Source: Clostridiales bacterium (GTDB lineage Bacteria; Bacillota; Clostridia; Oscillospirales; Oscillospiraceae). From it: a stretch of 64,000 bases of DNA. Numbering within the stretch: the stretch's first letter is position 1; each line of letters starts with the position of its first letter. The translations under genes were made by a program, and so were the position numbers. The DNA is taken from positions 62,001 to 126,000 of the forward strand of contig SFEG01000005.1 of NCBI GenBank assembly GCA_004558025.1. Reading direction: 5' to 3'. A model generated the notes under the pieces. It worked only from the letters and a program-made list of their open reading frames with translations, was not told where the DNA came from and did not search any database. Shown here in pieces: positions 8,752 through 16,778 of this stretch.

Positions 8752-8777
8752 GAAAAAACAGGCAGCGAAGCTGCCTG
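8752..8777 (-). terminator. Terminator facing the oad operon from upstream genes
   Basis: Stem CAGGCAGC (8759-8766), GAA loop and GCTGCCTG (8770-8777), followed on the minus strand by six T. It would stop transcription coming from the penicillin-binding protein operon. It is also the outermost hairpin of the hairpin chain described next. Confidence 0.7.
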
Positions 8778-8980
8778 CTCAGCTTGTCAAAAAAGTTCGA
8801 AATAAACTTTTTTGACTGCGCCAATGCCGCCAGCCATTTTGAACGCTTCAAAACGGCGCTTCGCAAAAAGCCTTGGAAGACAAGGCTTTTTATGTGGCGG
8901 CAGATCAAATTCGAGGCGGGCCTTTTCTCGCTGCGGCTCGGTCACGGCGCGGCTCTGACATGCCACCGGCATGTCATTCA
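8755..8980. repeat. Chain of five hairpins (intergenic structured element, copy 1)
   Basis: Almost all of the gap between oadA and the next gene is occupied by consecutive inverted repeats: 8759-8777 (8 bp stem), 8786-8816 (12 bp perfect stem GTCAAAAAAGTT), 8834-8856 (10 bp with one mismatch), 8865-8891 (11 bp perfect, AAAAAGCCTTG) and 8957-8975 (8 bp GACATGCC). The rest is GC-rich and has no convincing gene; a 64-codon minus-strand frame through it has no ribosome site and is explained by the repeats. A similar chain lies at 17820-17990. This suggests an interspersed structured repeat, though homology between the copies is only partial. Confidence 0.6.
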
Positions 8981-9023
8981 CTCCCGCGCCGCCGCTTCGC
9001 TACCCCTCGAGCTCCCCCGCTTC

Positions 9024-9308
9024 TTATTTTGAAGCCAATGCTCTGTCGAGCCAGACGCTTGCGACGTCCATGGCCGACCAGAAGCCGTCCTTCTCGCTTT
9101 TCTTGACTATGCGGTCGCGGGATTTGACGGAGGGGTCGGTGAGCTGGAGCTGGACGGATACCTTTGTGGCAACGTCGAGATCCTTGACCTTCTTCGTGTC
9201 CATTATCTGAAGCATGATGATGTATTTGTCGGCCATGCTGCCGTAATAGACTATGTTTCCTGCGCGCTGCAGGGGATGACCTTTGTATTCAAGCGGTTTG
9301 TTTGCCAC
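9024..9308 (-). CDS. Conserved protein of unknown function linked to PBP gene
   Basis: The protein has 94 residues from a GTG start at 9308, chosen because AAGGAGG lies 8 bases upstream; a longer frame upstream overlaps the penicillin-binding protein gene and has no such site. The product starts MANKPLEYKGHPLQRAGNIV and alternates beta and helical character, with no membrane segment or cysteines. I do not recognise a named family. It is 22 bases downstream of the penicillin-binding protein gene and so is probably co-transcribed with it. Confidence 0.7.
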   Translation of the reverse strand: MANKPLEYKGHPLQRAGNIVYYGSMADKYIIMLQIMDTKKVKDLDVATKVSVQLQLTDPSVKSRDRIVKKSEKDGFWSAMDVASVWLDRALASK

Positions 9309-9330
9309 AATAATTCCTCCTTGTATGTGA

Positions 9331-11472
9331 TCAGAAGAGATCGCGGAAGTTTGCGAAGATATCGTCGACGGTGCCGCCGCCGTTATCATCCTCGTTATTC
9401 TTCTTTTCCTCTTCTTCCTGCTTCTTCTTTTCTTCCTCTTCCTTCTGCTTGCGCTCTTCCTCGGTCAGCGCCTGCTCCTCGAGCTCATCGCGAGAGCCGA
9501 AGATGCCGGTTGCCGAGCCGCCGTAGGAGATATTGAATTCCTTGCGCGGAAGATCGGCATGGATGGCGGACATGACCTTCTGCCATATCTGCGTCGCGGG
9601 GTTGCCGGAGAAGGACATGGTCTCTGGCGTATCGTAGCCGGTCCAGACGGCGCAGGTGTAGTACGGAGTATATCCGCAGAACCAGCGGTCGCGGTTTGAG
9701 GTGGTCGTACCGGTCTTGCCGGCGACGGGCATGTTGCTAAGGCGCGATTCGCTGCCTGTGCCGTAGGTCGCGGCATTGTTTAGCATATAGGTCATGGTGC
9801 GCGCCGTTTCCTGCGAGAAGGCCCGGATGGTCTGCGGCTGATTATCGAGGATGATCTTGCCGCTGCGGTCCTTCACCATGGTGTAGGTGCGGGAATAGGT
9901 GAAAACGCCGTCGTTTGCAAGGGCGGTGTAGGCCTGCGCCATCTCGCGCACGGTGATGCCGTAGTGCGGCTCGCCGAGGGCCATTGCCGCGTAGTCCGCG
10001 TCCGAGTCGATGAGGCTCGTCACGCCCAGGCGCGAGCGCAGAAACTCGAGCGAGGCCGACGGAGTCAGCTTATCCATGATCTGCGCGGCGACGGTGTTCT
10101 TCGATTTCTGAAGCGCGGTGGTTATGGTGATTATGCCGTCGTAGGTATTCGGCGAGTTTTTCGGATACCACGAGGTGTGCGCGAGCTGGACATGCGTCTC
10201 GTCCGCGTCGAGAACCATCGTCGAGGGGCTTATGAGGCCGTATTCGACTGCCGGACCATAGACCGCGATGGGCTTGATGGACGATCCGGGCGGGCGCGTG
10301 GTGCCGGTAGCTCTGTTCAGACCGTAGCTGATCGTTTTTTCGCCGGTGCCGCCGGAGAGGGCTTTTATTTCGCCGGTCGTCTGGTCAATGATGACGATGG
10401 CGCTCTGAAGCTGCGATTTTGTGCCGCTGTAGGACTTGGGCAGCTGCTCGGGATCGGTGTATATCGCGTCGACCTTGGCCTGGATATCCTTATCTATGCA
10501 GGCATAGATCTCGTAGCCGGCGTTGTGAACAAGCTGGCTTGCCGCGTTGCGGCTGATGCCCTTTGCCTCGGCAAGGTCGCCGATGACGTCGGAGAGGACG
10601 ACTTCCTCATAATACGAGTAGACGTTGAAGGTGTCGGGCGAATTTTCGCCGCGGACAAACTCGAGCTCCTCGCTCTTGGCCGCCTCGTACTCGGACTTGT
10701 TGAGGTAGCCCTGCTTATACATCTCGCGCAGGACGTTCTCCTGACGCTCCTTGTTGTTCTCAACGCTGTAGAACGGGTCGTAATACGTCGGCAGGTTCGT
10801 TATTCCGACGATGGCCGCAGACTCGGCGACGGAAAGATCCTTTGCGTCCTTGCCGAAGTAGGTCTGCGCCGCGGTCTGAACGCCGTAGCAGCCCTCGCCG
10901 AAGTAAACGGCGTTGAGGTAATACTCAAGGATCTCATCCTTATCGTAATTCTTCTCAAGATCGAGCGCCTGGAATATCTCCAGAAGCTTACGCTGCACGG
11001 TTATATCGTCCTGCTGAGTGAGGTTCTTTATAAGCTGCTGCGTTATCGTCGAGCCGCCGAAGGTCGAGCCGCCGGTGAACATATTGAGCGCCGCGTGCGC
11101 CGTGCGGAACCAGTCGACGCCCTTGTGCGTATAGAAGCGCTTGTCCTCGATGGCGACGAGCGCGTCCTTCATATGCTGGGGTATCTGGTCGCCGTCGACC
11201 CAAATGCGGTTTTCGCTGCTCTTGACTGTAGTGAGCTTTTGATAATCCCCGTTTGAATCCTGGTAATAGATAATGCTCGATTGGTTGAGCGTGAAGTCGT
11301 TAAGATCCAAATCAAGGCTCGGAGTGATGCAGGTCTTCACATAAAATGCGAAGATGCACACGAAAATGAGACCCGTCACGACGCCGATGAGCAGTATCGT
11401 TCCGATAATGCCTAAAACACGGCCGGCCTTGCCTCCGCGCTTTTCGGCGGCGGGCTCTCTTGCAATATCCAT
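9331..11472 (-). CDS. Class A penicillin-binding protein (transglycosylase/transpeptidase)
   Basis: Bifunctional peptidoglycan synthase, 713 residues. The ATG at 11472 is chosen because AAGGAGGTG lies just upstream. Order: cytosolic tail, one membrane anchor (about 18-45), GT51 glycosyltransferase domain with the catalytic glutamate in EDKRFYTHKGVD (109-120) and GGSTITQQLIKN (139-150), then the transpeptidase domain with the SSIK active-site serine (397-400), SKN (457-459) and KTGTT (586-590). The C-terminus is a lysine/glutamate-rich tail (EEERKQKEEEEKKKQEEEE) ending in FRDLF. All catalytic motifs are intact. It polymerises and cross-links cell-wall glycan on the outer face of the membrane. 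Confidence 0.95.
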   Translation of the reverse strand: MDIAREPAAEKRGGKAGRVLGIIGTILLIGVVTGLIFVCIFAFYVKTCITPSLDLDLNDFTLNQSSIIYYQDSNGDYQKLTTVKSSENRIWVDGDQIPQHMKDALVAIEDKRFYTHKGVDWFRTAHAALNMFTGGSTFGGSTITQQLIKNLTQQDDITVQRKLLEIFQALDLEKNYDKDEILEYYLNAVYFGEGCYGVQTAAQTYFGKDAKDLSVAESAAIVGITNLPTYYDPFYSVENNKERQENVLREMYKQGYLNKSEYEAAKSEELEFVRGENSPDTFNVYSYYEEVVLSDVIGDLAEAKGISRNAASQLVHNAGYEIYACIDKDIQAKVDAIYTDPEQLPKSYSGTKSQLQSAIVIIDQTTGEIKALSGGTGEKTISYGLNRATGTTRPPGSSIKPIAVYGPAVEYGLISPSTMVLDADETHVQLAHTSWYPKNSPNTYDGIITITTALQKSKNTVAAQIMDKLTPSASLEFLRSRLGVTSLIDSDADYAAMALGEPHYGITVREMAQAYTALANDGVFTYSRTYTMVKDRSGKIILDNQPQTIRAFSQETARTMTYMLNNAATYGTGSESRLSNMPVAGKTGTTTSNRDRWFCGYTPYYTCAVWTGYDTPETMSFSGNPATQIWQKVMSAIHADLPRKEFNISYGGSATGIFGSRDELEEQALTEEERKQKEEEEKKKQEEEEKKNNEDDNGGGTVDDIFANFRDLF

Positions 11473-11678
11473 TCCGGTCAACACCTCCTTGCGAGTGTTA
11501 TGTGTCAAAACTGAGTAAACGCCGTAATATATGTATTGGGCGCAATAAGCTAATTTTATCTGAATTATTATTATATCATGTTATGTCAAGTAAGCGTGGA
11601 TAATTTGTAAAGTTTTGCGCGAGACTGATTTGTTTTAAACGTATATGGGAATGATAAAATGAAAGGAGAGTGAAGCGC

Positions 11679-12011
11679 TTGAAAAATACATTAAAAAAGC
11701 TGACGCTGTGCGTTTTCGTGCTGGCGGCTGTTATAATGAGCAGCGCCGCAGTAAAAAGTATAAGCGACACGGGCGATAATAATGCGCCGGGGCAGAATGT
11801 GAGCTTGGCTGCGGCGAACAAGACATCCTACTGCCTGCGCGACTGGCAGGGCTATATAGCCGTGTTCGAGGGCGATAAGGAAACGCCGGCGACGATGACG
11901 GATATCCCGACCGAGACGCTCAACAAGGTCGACCGCGAAAAGCTCAAAAGCGGCATCGAGGCCGCAACGCGCGAGGAGCTGCTGTCGCTGCTTGAAGACT
12001 TTAGCTCATAG
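11679..12011 (+). CDS. BofC C-terminal-domain-like secreted/anchored protein
   Basis: About 110 residues from TTG at 11679, which has GGAGAG at good spacing; the GTG at 11670 is too close to that site. It has an N-terminal membrane or signal segment (about 4-24, LCVFVLAAVIMSSAAV), then a region YCLRDWQGYIAVFEG and a C-terminal ETLNKVDREKLKSGI with LLEDFSS. This pattern resembles the C-terminal domain of the forespore protein BofC (bypass-of-forespore C), which in Bacillus influences sigma-K activation. A role in spore formation is only inferred; the domain also occurs in proteins outside that pathway. Confidence 0.65.
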   Translation: MKNTLKKLTLCVFVLAAVIMSSAAVKSISDTGDNNAPGQNVSLAAANKTSYCLRDWQGYIAVFEGDKETPATMTDIPTETLNKVDREKLKSGIEAATREELLSLLEDFSS

Positions 12012-12072
12012 CTCTTGATTTATCGGACTGTGTAGGTTAAAATGAGAGCACAACAACACAGGAGGAATCACC

Positions 12073-12360
12073 ATGAGCGAAGATTTCGGCAATGATTTTA
12101 TCACTATAATAGATGACGACGGCAACGAATTCAACCTTGAGCTGCTCGACACGATAGACTATAACGGCGAGACGTTTTCCGCGTTCCTGCCGGCGGACAT
12201 GGACGAGGACGATCCCGATTACGGCCTTATCCTTCTGAGCGTCACCGAGGATGAAAACGGCGACGAGCTGTTCGAGTCCATCGACGACGACGCAAAGCTT
12301 GAAGAGGTGCACAATATGTTCATGACCATCTTCGAGGCCGAGGAAGGCGACGAGGAGTAA
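12073..12360 (+). CDS. DUF1292 family protein
   Basis: The protein has 95 residues and is very acidic (many D and E). Family features are visible: FITIIDDDGNEFNLELLDTI at the start, a central YGLILLSV strand and the FESIDDDAKLEEVHNMF helix at the end. AGGAGG lies just before the ATG. DUF1292 proteins are small soluble proteins found across Firmicutes, often beside yrrK/ruvX-type genes; their function is not established. Here it is followed by the 6S RNA gene. Confidence 0.9.
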   Translation: MSEDFGNDFITIIDDDGNEFNLELLDTIDYNGETFSAFLPADMDEDDPDYGLILLSVTEDENGDELFESIDDDAKLEEVHNMFMTIFEAEEGDEE

Positions 12361-12412
12361 GACGCAAAACACATTCATATGTTCCGCCGAAGCGGAGTAT
12401 GATGAATCAAAG

Positions 12413-12649
12413 AAGAACACTATCCCTGCCGTGTTCGCGGTGTCATATTGACTTTGGGTCCGTTAAACCCACATTTTTAATAAGGGATGCCGATTTGAAT
12501 CTGCGGATTGCAGGCCTCCCGGCCTTCGGGTCGGACGTTGGAAGCAGAGAAACAGAGCTTAGGCGACCCACCTGCTACTTTGTGCAGGTTATAACCGGAC
12601 CCCAACGGCACGGCGGGGACTCCCGATGGTTTTTCCATCGGGATTTTTT
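12413..12649 (+). ncRNA. ssrS: 6S RNA (SsrS)
   Basis: The roughly 240-base stretch has the 6S RNA plan. The 5' end CCCTGCCGTG (12424-12433) pairs over 10 bases with CACGGCGGGG (12609-12618) to close the molecule; the Firmicutes-type 5' strand (CCCTGCCGTGTTCG) and the TTAATAAGGGATGCC block (12477-12491) are present, followed by internal hairpins at 12511-12534 and 12570-12590. The RNA ends in a strong terminator (12621-12649). A -10-like TATGAT at 12398 would give a start close to 12410. 6S RNA binds housekeeping RNA polymerase and mimics an open promoter. The exact 5' end is an estimate. Confidence 0.82.
12621..12649 (+). terminator. Terminator of 6S RNA
   Basis: Stem TCCCGATGG / CCATCGGGA with a five-T loop, followed by six T on the plus strand. 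Confidence 0.92.
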
Positions 12650-12714
12650 ATGCCTGATTTTATATTCACACGGCAACATTTGAGCAAATAATTAAATAAT
12701 GAAGGGGAAATTTG

Positions 12715-12748
12715 CGGTCGAAAAAATTTTTCGGCCGAAATTTTTTTT
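12715..12748 (+). terminator. Hairpin plus T-run before the phage-like cluster
   Basis: Stem CGGTCGAAAAA (12715-12725) with TTTTTCGGCCG (12727-12737) and then a run of eight T ending at 12748. It could be a second terminator after 6S RNA or a leader structure insulating the packaging cluster. No convincing promoter of its own is visible between it and the first gene. Confidence 0.45.
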
Positions 12749-12808
12749 ACTTGCACGCAAACGTACAAGTTTCGCCCGAAAACAGCCTATGGGTGAGAGG
12801 TGATTTTT

Positions 12809-13126
12809 ATGAATAAGAAAAGATCCGCCGCTGCGGATAAGCTTCTCGAAAGGCTTGCGGCGTCCTCGCCGAACGACGCCGTGAAGCTGCTTTATCTCAG
12901 TGCGGAGGATGTGGACAAGATCGAGGGGCTCGATCTTTCGCTGCTGAGCGAAATAAGGCGCGGTACGAAAGGGGAGGTGGAGCTGAAATTTGTAAGCAAG
13001 CTTGCGATCATAAGGGAGCTTATAGAGCTCAATGCCGCGGCGCAGTCGGCTGCCGGCGGAGGCTTCTATGCCGCGCTGGACAAATCGGCAAAGCTTTTGG
13101 AGGGCGAGAGGGAAAATGACCTTTGA
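12809..13126 (+). CDS. Small protein at the position of a small terminase subunit
   Basis: The protein has 105 residues. The ATG at 12809 has GAGAGG 8 bases upstream and is preferred to the GTG at 12800. The product is helical and charged (DKLLERLAASSPNDAVKLLY, then LSLLSEIRRGTKGEVELKF), with no recognisable family. It lies just before and overlaps the large terminase gene by 11 bases, the usual place of a small terminase subunit, and its size fits. There is no clear helix-turn-helix, so a small-terminase role is inferred from position only. Confidence 0.7.
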   Translation: MNKKRSAAADKLLERLAASSPNDAVKLLYLSAEDVDKIEGLDLSLLSEIRRGTKGEVELKFVSKLAIIRELIELNAAAQSAAGGGFYAALDKSAKLLEGERENDL

Positions 13127-14354
13127 TTTTTTCTCGCGCACTCAGCTCAAGGTTTTGTCCTGGTGGAGCGACGCCTCGCCCTACCGCGAGCTCGATGCCG
13201 TCATCTGCGACGGCGCGGTGCGCTCGGGCAAGACCCTGTGCATGGGCATATCCTTCGTCTGTTGGGCGATGCGACGCTTTAACGGACAAAGCTTCGGCAT
13301 ATGCGGCAAGGCAAAAAGCAGCATAAGGCGCAATATGATAGAGCCCCTGCTGCCGGTGCTGCGCGATATCGGCTTTACGGTGCGCGATCTTGTCTCAAAG
13401 GGCATCATCGTGATCGGCTACCGCGGGAGGGAGAACCGCTTTTATCTCTTCGGCGGAAAGGACGAGAGCTCAAGCTCGCTCATCCAGGGCGTTACGCTGG
13501 CGGGGGCGCTGCTCGACGAGGTGGTCTTGATGCCGCGCTCGTTTGTCGAGCAGGCCTGCGCCAGATGCTCGGTCACGGGGAGCAGACTGTGGTTCAACTG
13601 CAATCCCGAGAGTCCGCAGCACTGGTTTTACCGCGAGTGGATACAGAAGGCCGACGAGCGGCGAGCCCTGTATATCCATTTCACGCTTGAGGATAACCCC
13701 TCGCTGTCGAAAAAGATAATCGACCGCTATAAAAGAATGTACAGCGGCGATTTCTACAGGCGCTTTATCCTCGGCCAGTGGGTGCTGCCGTCGGGCAGGG
13801 TGTATGACTTCTTCACCGAGGACATGCTGTGCAACGCGCCGGAGAAATGCGGCGAATACGTCGTATCCTGCGACTACGGCACGAAAAATCCGAGCTCCTT
13901 CGGACTGTGGGGCAAAAGCGGCGAGAGCTGGTACCGCCTGCGCGAGTATTACTACGACGGGCGCAAAATGGGAGTGCAGAAGACCGACGAGGAGTACGTC
14001 GCGGCGCTTACCGAGCTGTGCGGCGGCGTCACCGTGCAGCGCGTTATAGTCGACCCCTCGGCGGCGAGCTTCATAGAGGCGCTCTCCCGCGCGGGCTTTC
14101 GGGTCGAGAAGGCCGAAAACGACGTTCTGCGCGGCATACGCCTCACTGCCTCGTATCTCAAGAGCGGGCGCATACGCATCTGCCGCGGCTGCGACGACGC
14201 GCTGCGCGAGTTCTACCAATATCGCTGGGATGACAGAGCAGGCAGGGAAGCGCCCTTGAAGCAAAACGACCACGCGATGGACGATATCCGTTACTTTGCC
14301 GCGGGCATTTCAAAACCTGCGCAGCCACTGGGCGCTGCGTGGGTGGAAAGGTAG
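13116..14354 (+). CDS. Phage-type terminase large subunit (cluster 1)
   Basis: DNA-packaging motor, 412 residues, starting at ATG 13116 with GGAGGG upstream. ATPase motifs are intact: Walker A DGAVRSGKT (32-40) and Walker B ALLDEVV (131-137). The nuclease domain retains its acidic residues in CDYGTKNPSSFG (D253), VIVDPSAASF (D313) and DHAMDDIRYF (D385, D389, D390). It resembles the PBSX/Terminase_3-6 type. The codon and base use (GC-rich third positions) is like the surrounding host genes and unlike the second prophage at 26-64 kb. An intact motor with intact nuclease suggests selection for packaging. Confidence 0.9.
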   Translation: MTFDFFSRTQLKVLSWWSDASPYRELDAVICDGAVRSGKTLCMGISFVCWAMRRFNGQSFGICGKAKSSIRRNMIEPLLPVLRDIGFTVRDLVSKGIIVIGYRGRENRFYLFGGKDESSSSLIQGVTLAGALLDEVVLMPRSFVEQACARCSVTGSRLWFNCNPESPQHWFYREWIQKADERRALYIHFTLEDNPSLSKKIIDRYKRMYSGDFYRRFILGQWVLPSGRVYDFFTEDMLCNAPEKCGEYVVSCDYGTKNPSSFGLWGKSGESWYRLREYYYDGRKMGVQKTDEEYVAALTELCGGVTVQRVIVDPSAASFIEALSRAGFRVEKAENDVLRGIRLTASYLKSGRIRICRGCDDALREFYQYRWDDRAGREAPLKQNDHAMDDIRYFAAGISKPAQPLGAAWVER

Positions 14355-14358
14355 GAAT

Positions 14359-15519
14359 ATGAAACTGTTTTCAAAACAAAAGACGGCGGCGCCGAGGGTG
14401 CAGCTTCGCAGCACGCAGACCCATCCGTTCAATCTTATTGACAGCTATGTGCCGCTCGGCAGCACGGAAACAAGGCTTTACCGCATGATCCGCGAGGCGG
14501 TGCCGGTGGTGGATGCGGCGATACTCAAGATCGTCAGGCTCACTGGCGGCTTCGAGGCCCGCTGCGCGGACAAAAAAGCGGAAAGAGAGCTCGGCGAGTT
14601 TATACGCACCGTGCCGACCGGCAGAGGTCAGAGAGGTCTTGAGTGCTTTCTGTCGGCGTATCTCGATTCGATGATAACCTGCGGCAGAGCCGTGGGCGAG
14701 ATCGTCGTAAACGGCAATCGGGATATTTCCGCCGTCATATGCGGCAATGTCGCCGACGTGCAGATACGCGAGGGCAAAACTCCGCTGGACTTCGAGCTGT
14801 GCGGCGTTTCCGACACCGGCTGTGTCGTGCCGTTTCGGTATCAGAATCTTCTGCTGTTTACGCCGTTTAATCCCGAGGCCGACTCGCCCTACGGCGTTTC
14901 GATGCTCAGGAGCATGCCGTTTCTGTGCGGCATACTGCTGAAGATCTACCAGTCGATAGGCCAGAACTGGGAGCGCGCCGGAAACGTGCGCTTTGCGGTC
15001 GTGTATAAGCCGCAGGGCGACGCGCTCGACCGCTTTTCCGCTCAGGAGCGGGCACAGCAGATAGCTTCGCAGTGGTCAGAGGCCATGCAGAGCGGAAAGT
15101 CGGGCTCGGTGCGTGACTTTGTCGCCGTCGGCGACGTGGACATCAAGGTCATCGGCGCGGACAATCAGATACTCGACAGCGAGGTGCCCGTGCGGCAGAT
15201 ACTCGAGCAGCTTATCGCACGCACCGGCATACCGCCGTTTCTGCTGGGCCTGAACTGGTCGACGACCGAGCGCATGAGCGCCCAGCAGGCAGACCTCATG
15301 ACAAGCGAGCTCGGCGCTATCCGCCGCTCGGTGACGCCAGTTATCGAGAAGATCTGCCGCATGTGGCTCAATATGCACGGCTACGCGACGACGCTCGATA
15401 TCGAGTGGGAGACGATCAATCTTCAGGATGAGGTCGAGGAGGCCAGGGCTGCGCTGTATCTTGCGCAGAGAGACAAAATCTATTGGGAAGAAGGAAAAAG
15501 TAAGAATGAAGATCATTAA
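14359..15519 (+). CDS. Phage portal protein (cluster 1)
   Basis: The protein has 386 residues from ATG 14359, which has AGGTAGGA just upstream and lies 4 bases past the large terminase stop. The sequence shows the portal pattern: an N-terminal YRMIREAVPVVDAAILKI segment, VRQILEQLIARTGIPPFLLGL and a C-terminal WNTSTERMSAQQ-like region (read here as NWSTTERMSAQQADLMTSE). It would form the 12-mer vertex ring through which DNA enters the head. It overlaps the protease-like gene by 14 bases. No truncation is evident. Confidence 0.85.
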   Translation: MKLFSKQKTAAPRVQLRSTQTHPFNLIDSYVPLGSTETRLYRMIREAVPVVDAAILKIVRLTGGFEARCADKKAERELGEFIRTVPTGRGQRGLECFLSAYLDSMITCGRAVGEIVVNGNRDISAVICGNVADVQIREGKTPLDFELCGVSDTGCVVPFRYQNLLLFTPFNPEADSPYGVSMLRSMPFLCGILLKIYQSIGQNWERAGNVRFAVVYKPQGDALDRFSAQERAQQIASQWSEAMQSGKSGSVRDFVAVGDVDIKVIGADNQILDSEVPVRQILEQLIARTGIPPFLLGLNWSTTERMSAQQADLMTSELGAIRRSVTPVIEKICRMWLNMHGYATTLDIEWETINLQDEVEEARAALYLAQRDKIYWEEGKSKNEDH

Positions 15520-16399
15520 GGACGGCTCGGCATCGGGCTCCGAGTGCACGCCGCAGGAGCTGCAGGCGATAAACGCCTTTGCAAAGACCGAGCTCACCGC
15601 CGAGGAAGTCTATACATTCCGGGTGCTGCTGTGCGACAACGAGGTCGACCGCGACTTCGAGCGCTTTTCGGTATCGACGCTCCGCGAGCTTAGCGAGCTT
15701 TTCGTCGGCGCGACGGGCATCTGCGACCATGACTGGCGCAGTGAAAACCAGGTCGCGCGAATTTACAGGACGGAGCTTGTTACCGAAAAGGGCAAAACCA
15801 CCTCATGCGGCGAGCCGTACACCTATCTCAAGGGCTTTGCGTACATGCTGCGCACCGAGGCAAACGCCGAGCTCATCGCACAGATAGACGGCGGCATAAA
15901 GCGCGAAACGAGCATAGGCTGCTCCGTCGCGCAGAGCATATGCAGCATATGCGGCGCGGAGATGGGAGCCTGCAGCCACGAAAAGGGCAAGGTCTACGGC
16001 GGCGAGAGATGCTGCGCGGTGCTCACGGGCGCTGTCGATGCCTACGAGTGGAGCTTTGTCGCCGTTCCGGCGCAGAGAAGCGCGGGAGTCATAAAAAGCT
16101 TTGTCGAAAGCGAGGCCGGGCGCAGCTATAAGGCCGAGTTCGACGCGCTGGAGAAATCGGCGCAGCTGGGCAGAAAATATCTCGATTCGCTCAGAAGCGA
16201 GGTGCTCAGGCTCTGCCTCGTGTGCGATGAGAAAATGCATCCGGCGCTCGAAAAAAGCGTGTCGGCCATGGATGAGCCCGAGCTTATAAAGCTCAAGGAG
16301 GCGTTCGAGGAAGCAGCACTGAAGCTTTATCCGCCGCTGACCCAGCTTCCGGGCAGGGGCGAGGTCACCGCATTTTCCGGTGAAGAATACATTATTTGA
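15506..16399 (+). CDS. Prohead-protease-like protein (cluster 1)
   Basis: The protein has 297 residues from ATG 15506. Its position between portal and capsid, and the motifs DNEVDRDFERF, GICDHDW (early histidine), IKRETSIGCSV and YEWSFVAVPAQ near residue 190, fit a prohead maturation protease of the XkdF/HK97 type: the early histidine and the RETSIG serine would be the catalytic pair. Unusually it has two CxxC pairs (CSICG, with C-x-H in MGACSH), suggesting an inserted metal site. The C-terminal third is charged and helical and may act as an internal scaffold. Confidence 0.75.
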   Translation: MKIIKDGSASGSECTPQELQAINAFAKTELTAEEVYTFRVLLCDNEVDRDFERFSVSTLRELSELFVGATGICDHDWRSENQVARIYRTELVTEKGKTTSCGEPYTYLKGFAYMLRTEANAELIAQIDGGIKRETSIGCSVAQSICSICGAEMGACSHEKGKVYGGERCCAVLTGAVDAYEWSFVAVPAQRSAGVIKSFVESEAGRSYKAEFDALEKSAQLGRKYLDSLRSEVLRLCLVCDEKMHPALEKSVSAMDEPELIKLKEAFEEAALKLYPPLTQLPGRGEVTAFSGEEYII

Positions 16400-16420
16400 T
16401 CTTAGATCAGGAGGACAAAA

Positions 16421-16765
16421 ATGAAAGTCAGTTTTGAAGGCATCGGAGAGCAGGTGCTCTCCTTCAATAAGGCAAGCGACGTGAGCGAGGGCGCTCTCGT
16501 AAAAATGAGCACGAACAGTACCGTGAAGGCCTGCTCTGCGGGCGACCGCTTCATGGGCGTGTGCATAGCCGCCGGCGACAGCTTTGCGGAAGTAAAGACC
16601 GCGGGCTATGTTGAGCTCGGCTACACCGACGATGCACCCACCGTCGGCTACGCAAAGCTCGCCGCGTCCACGGCCGGCAAGGTCAAGACCGTCACCAGCG
16701 GCGGCGCGGAGTATCTCGTCATCAAGGTAGACACTACCGCCGGCACCGTCGGCTTTATCATGTAA
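16421..16765 (+). CDS. Head decoration-like protein (DUF2190-like)
   Basis: The protein has 114 residues, all beta-like, glycine- and alanine-rich (GYVELGYTDDAPTVGYAKLA), with AGGAGG before the ATG. Its size, beta content and position directly before the capsid gene fit a head-stabilising or decoration protein. The assignment rests on context and composition; the family call is tentative. Confidence 0.65.
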   Translation: MKVSFEGIGEQVLSFNKASDVSEGALVKMSTNSTVKACSAGDRFMGVCIAAGDSFAEVKTAGYVELGYTDDAPTVGYAKLAASTAGKVKTVTSGGAEYLVIKVDTTAGTVGFIM

Positions 16766-16778
16766 GGAGGAATCGATC

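Noticed and set aside
8787..8981. 64-codon minus-strand frame in the hairpin chain
   Set aside because: No ribosome site, and its sequence is explained by inverted repeats; it may be annotated as a hypothetical protein elsewhere.
9964..11256. 430-codon plus-strand open frame
   Set aside because: Antisense to the penicillin-binding protein; no family features or ribosome site.
12399..12683. Open frame across the 6S RNA
   Set aside because: The conserved RNA structure and terminator explain the region; there is no ribosome site or protein-like composition.
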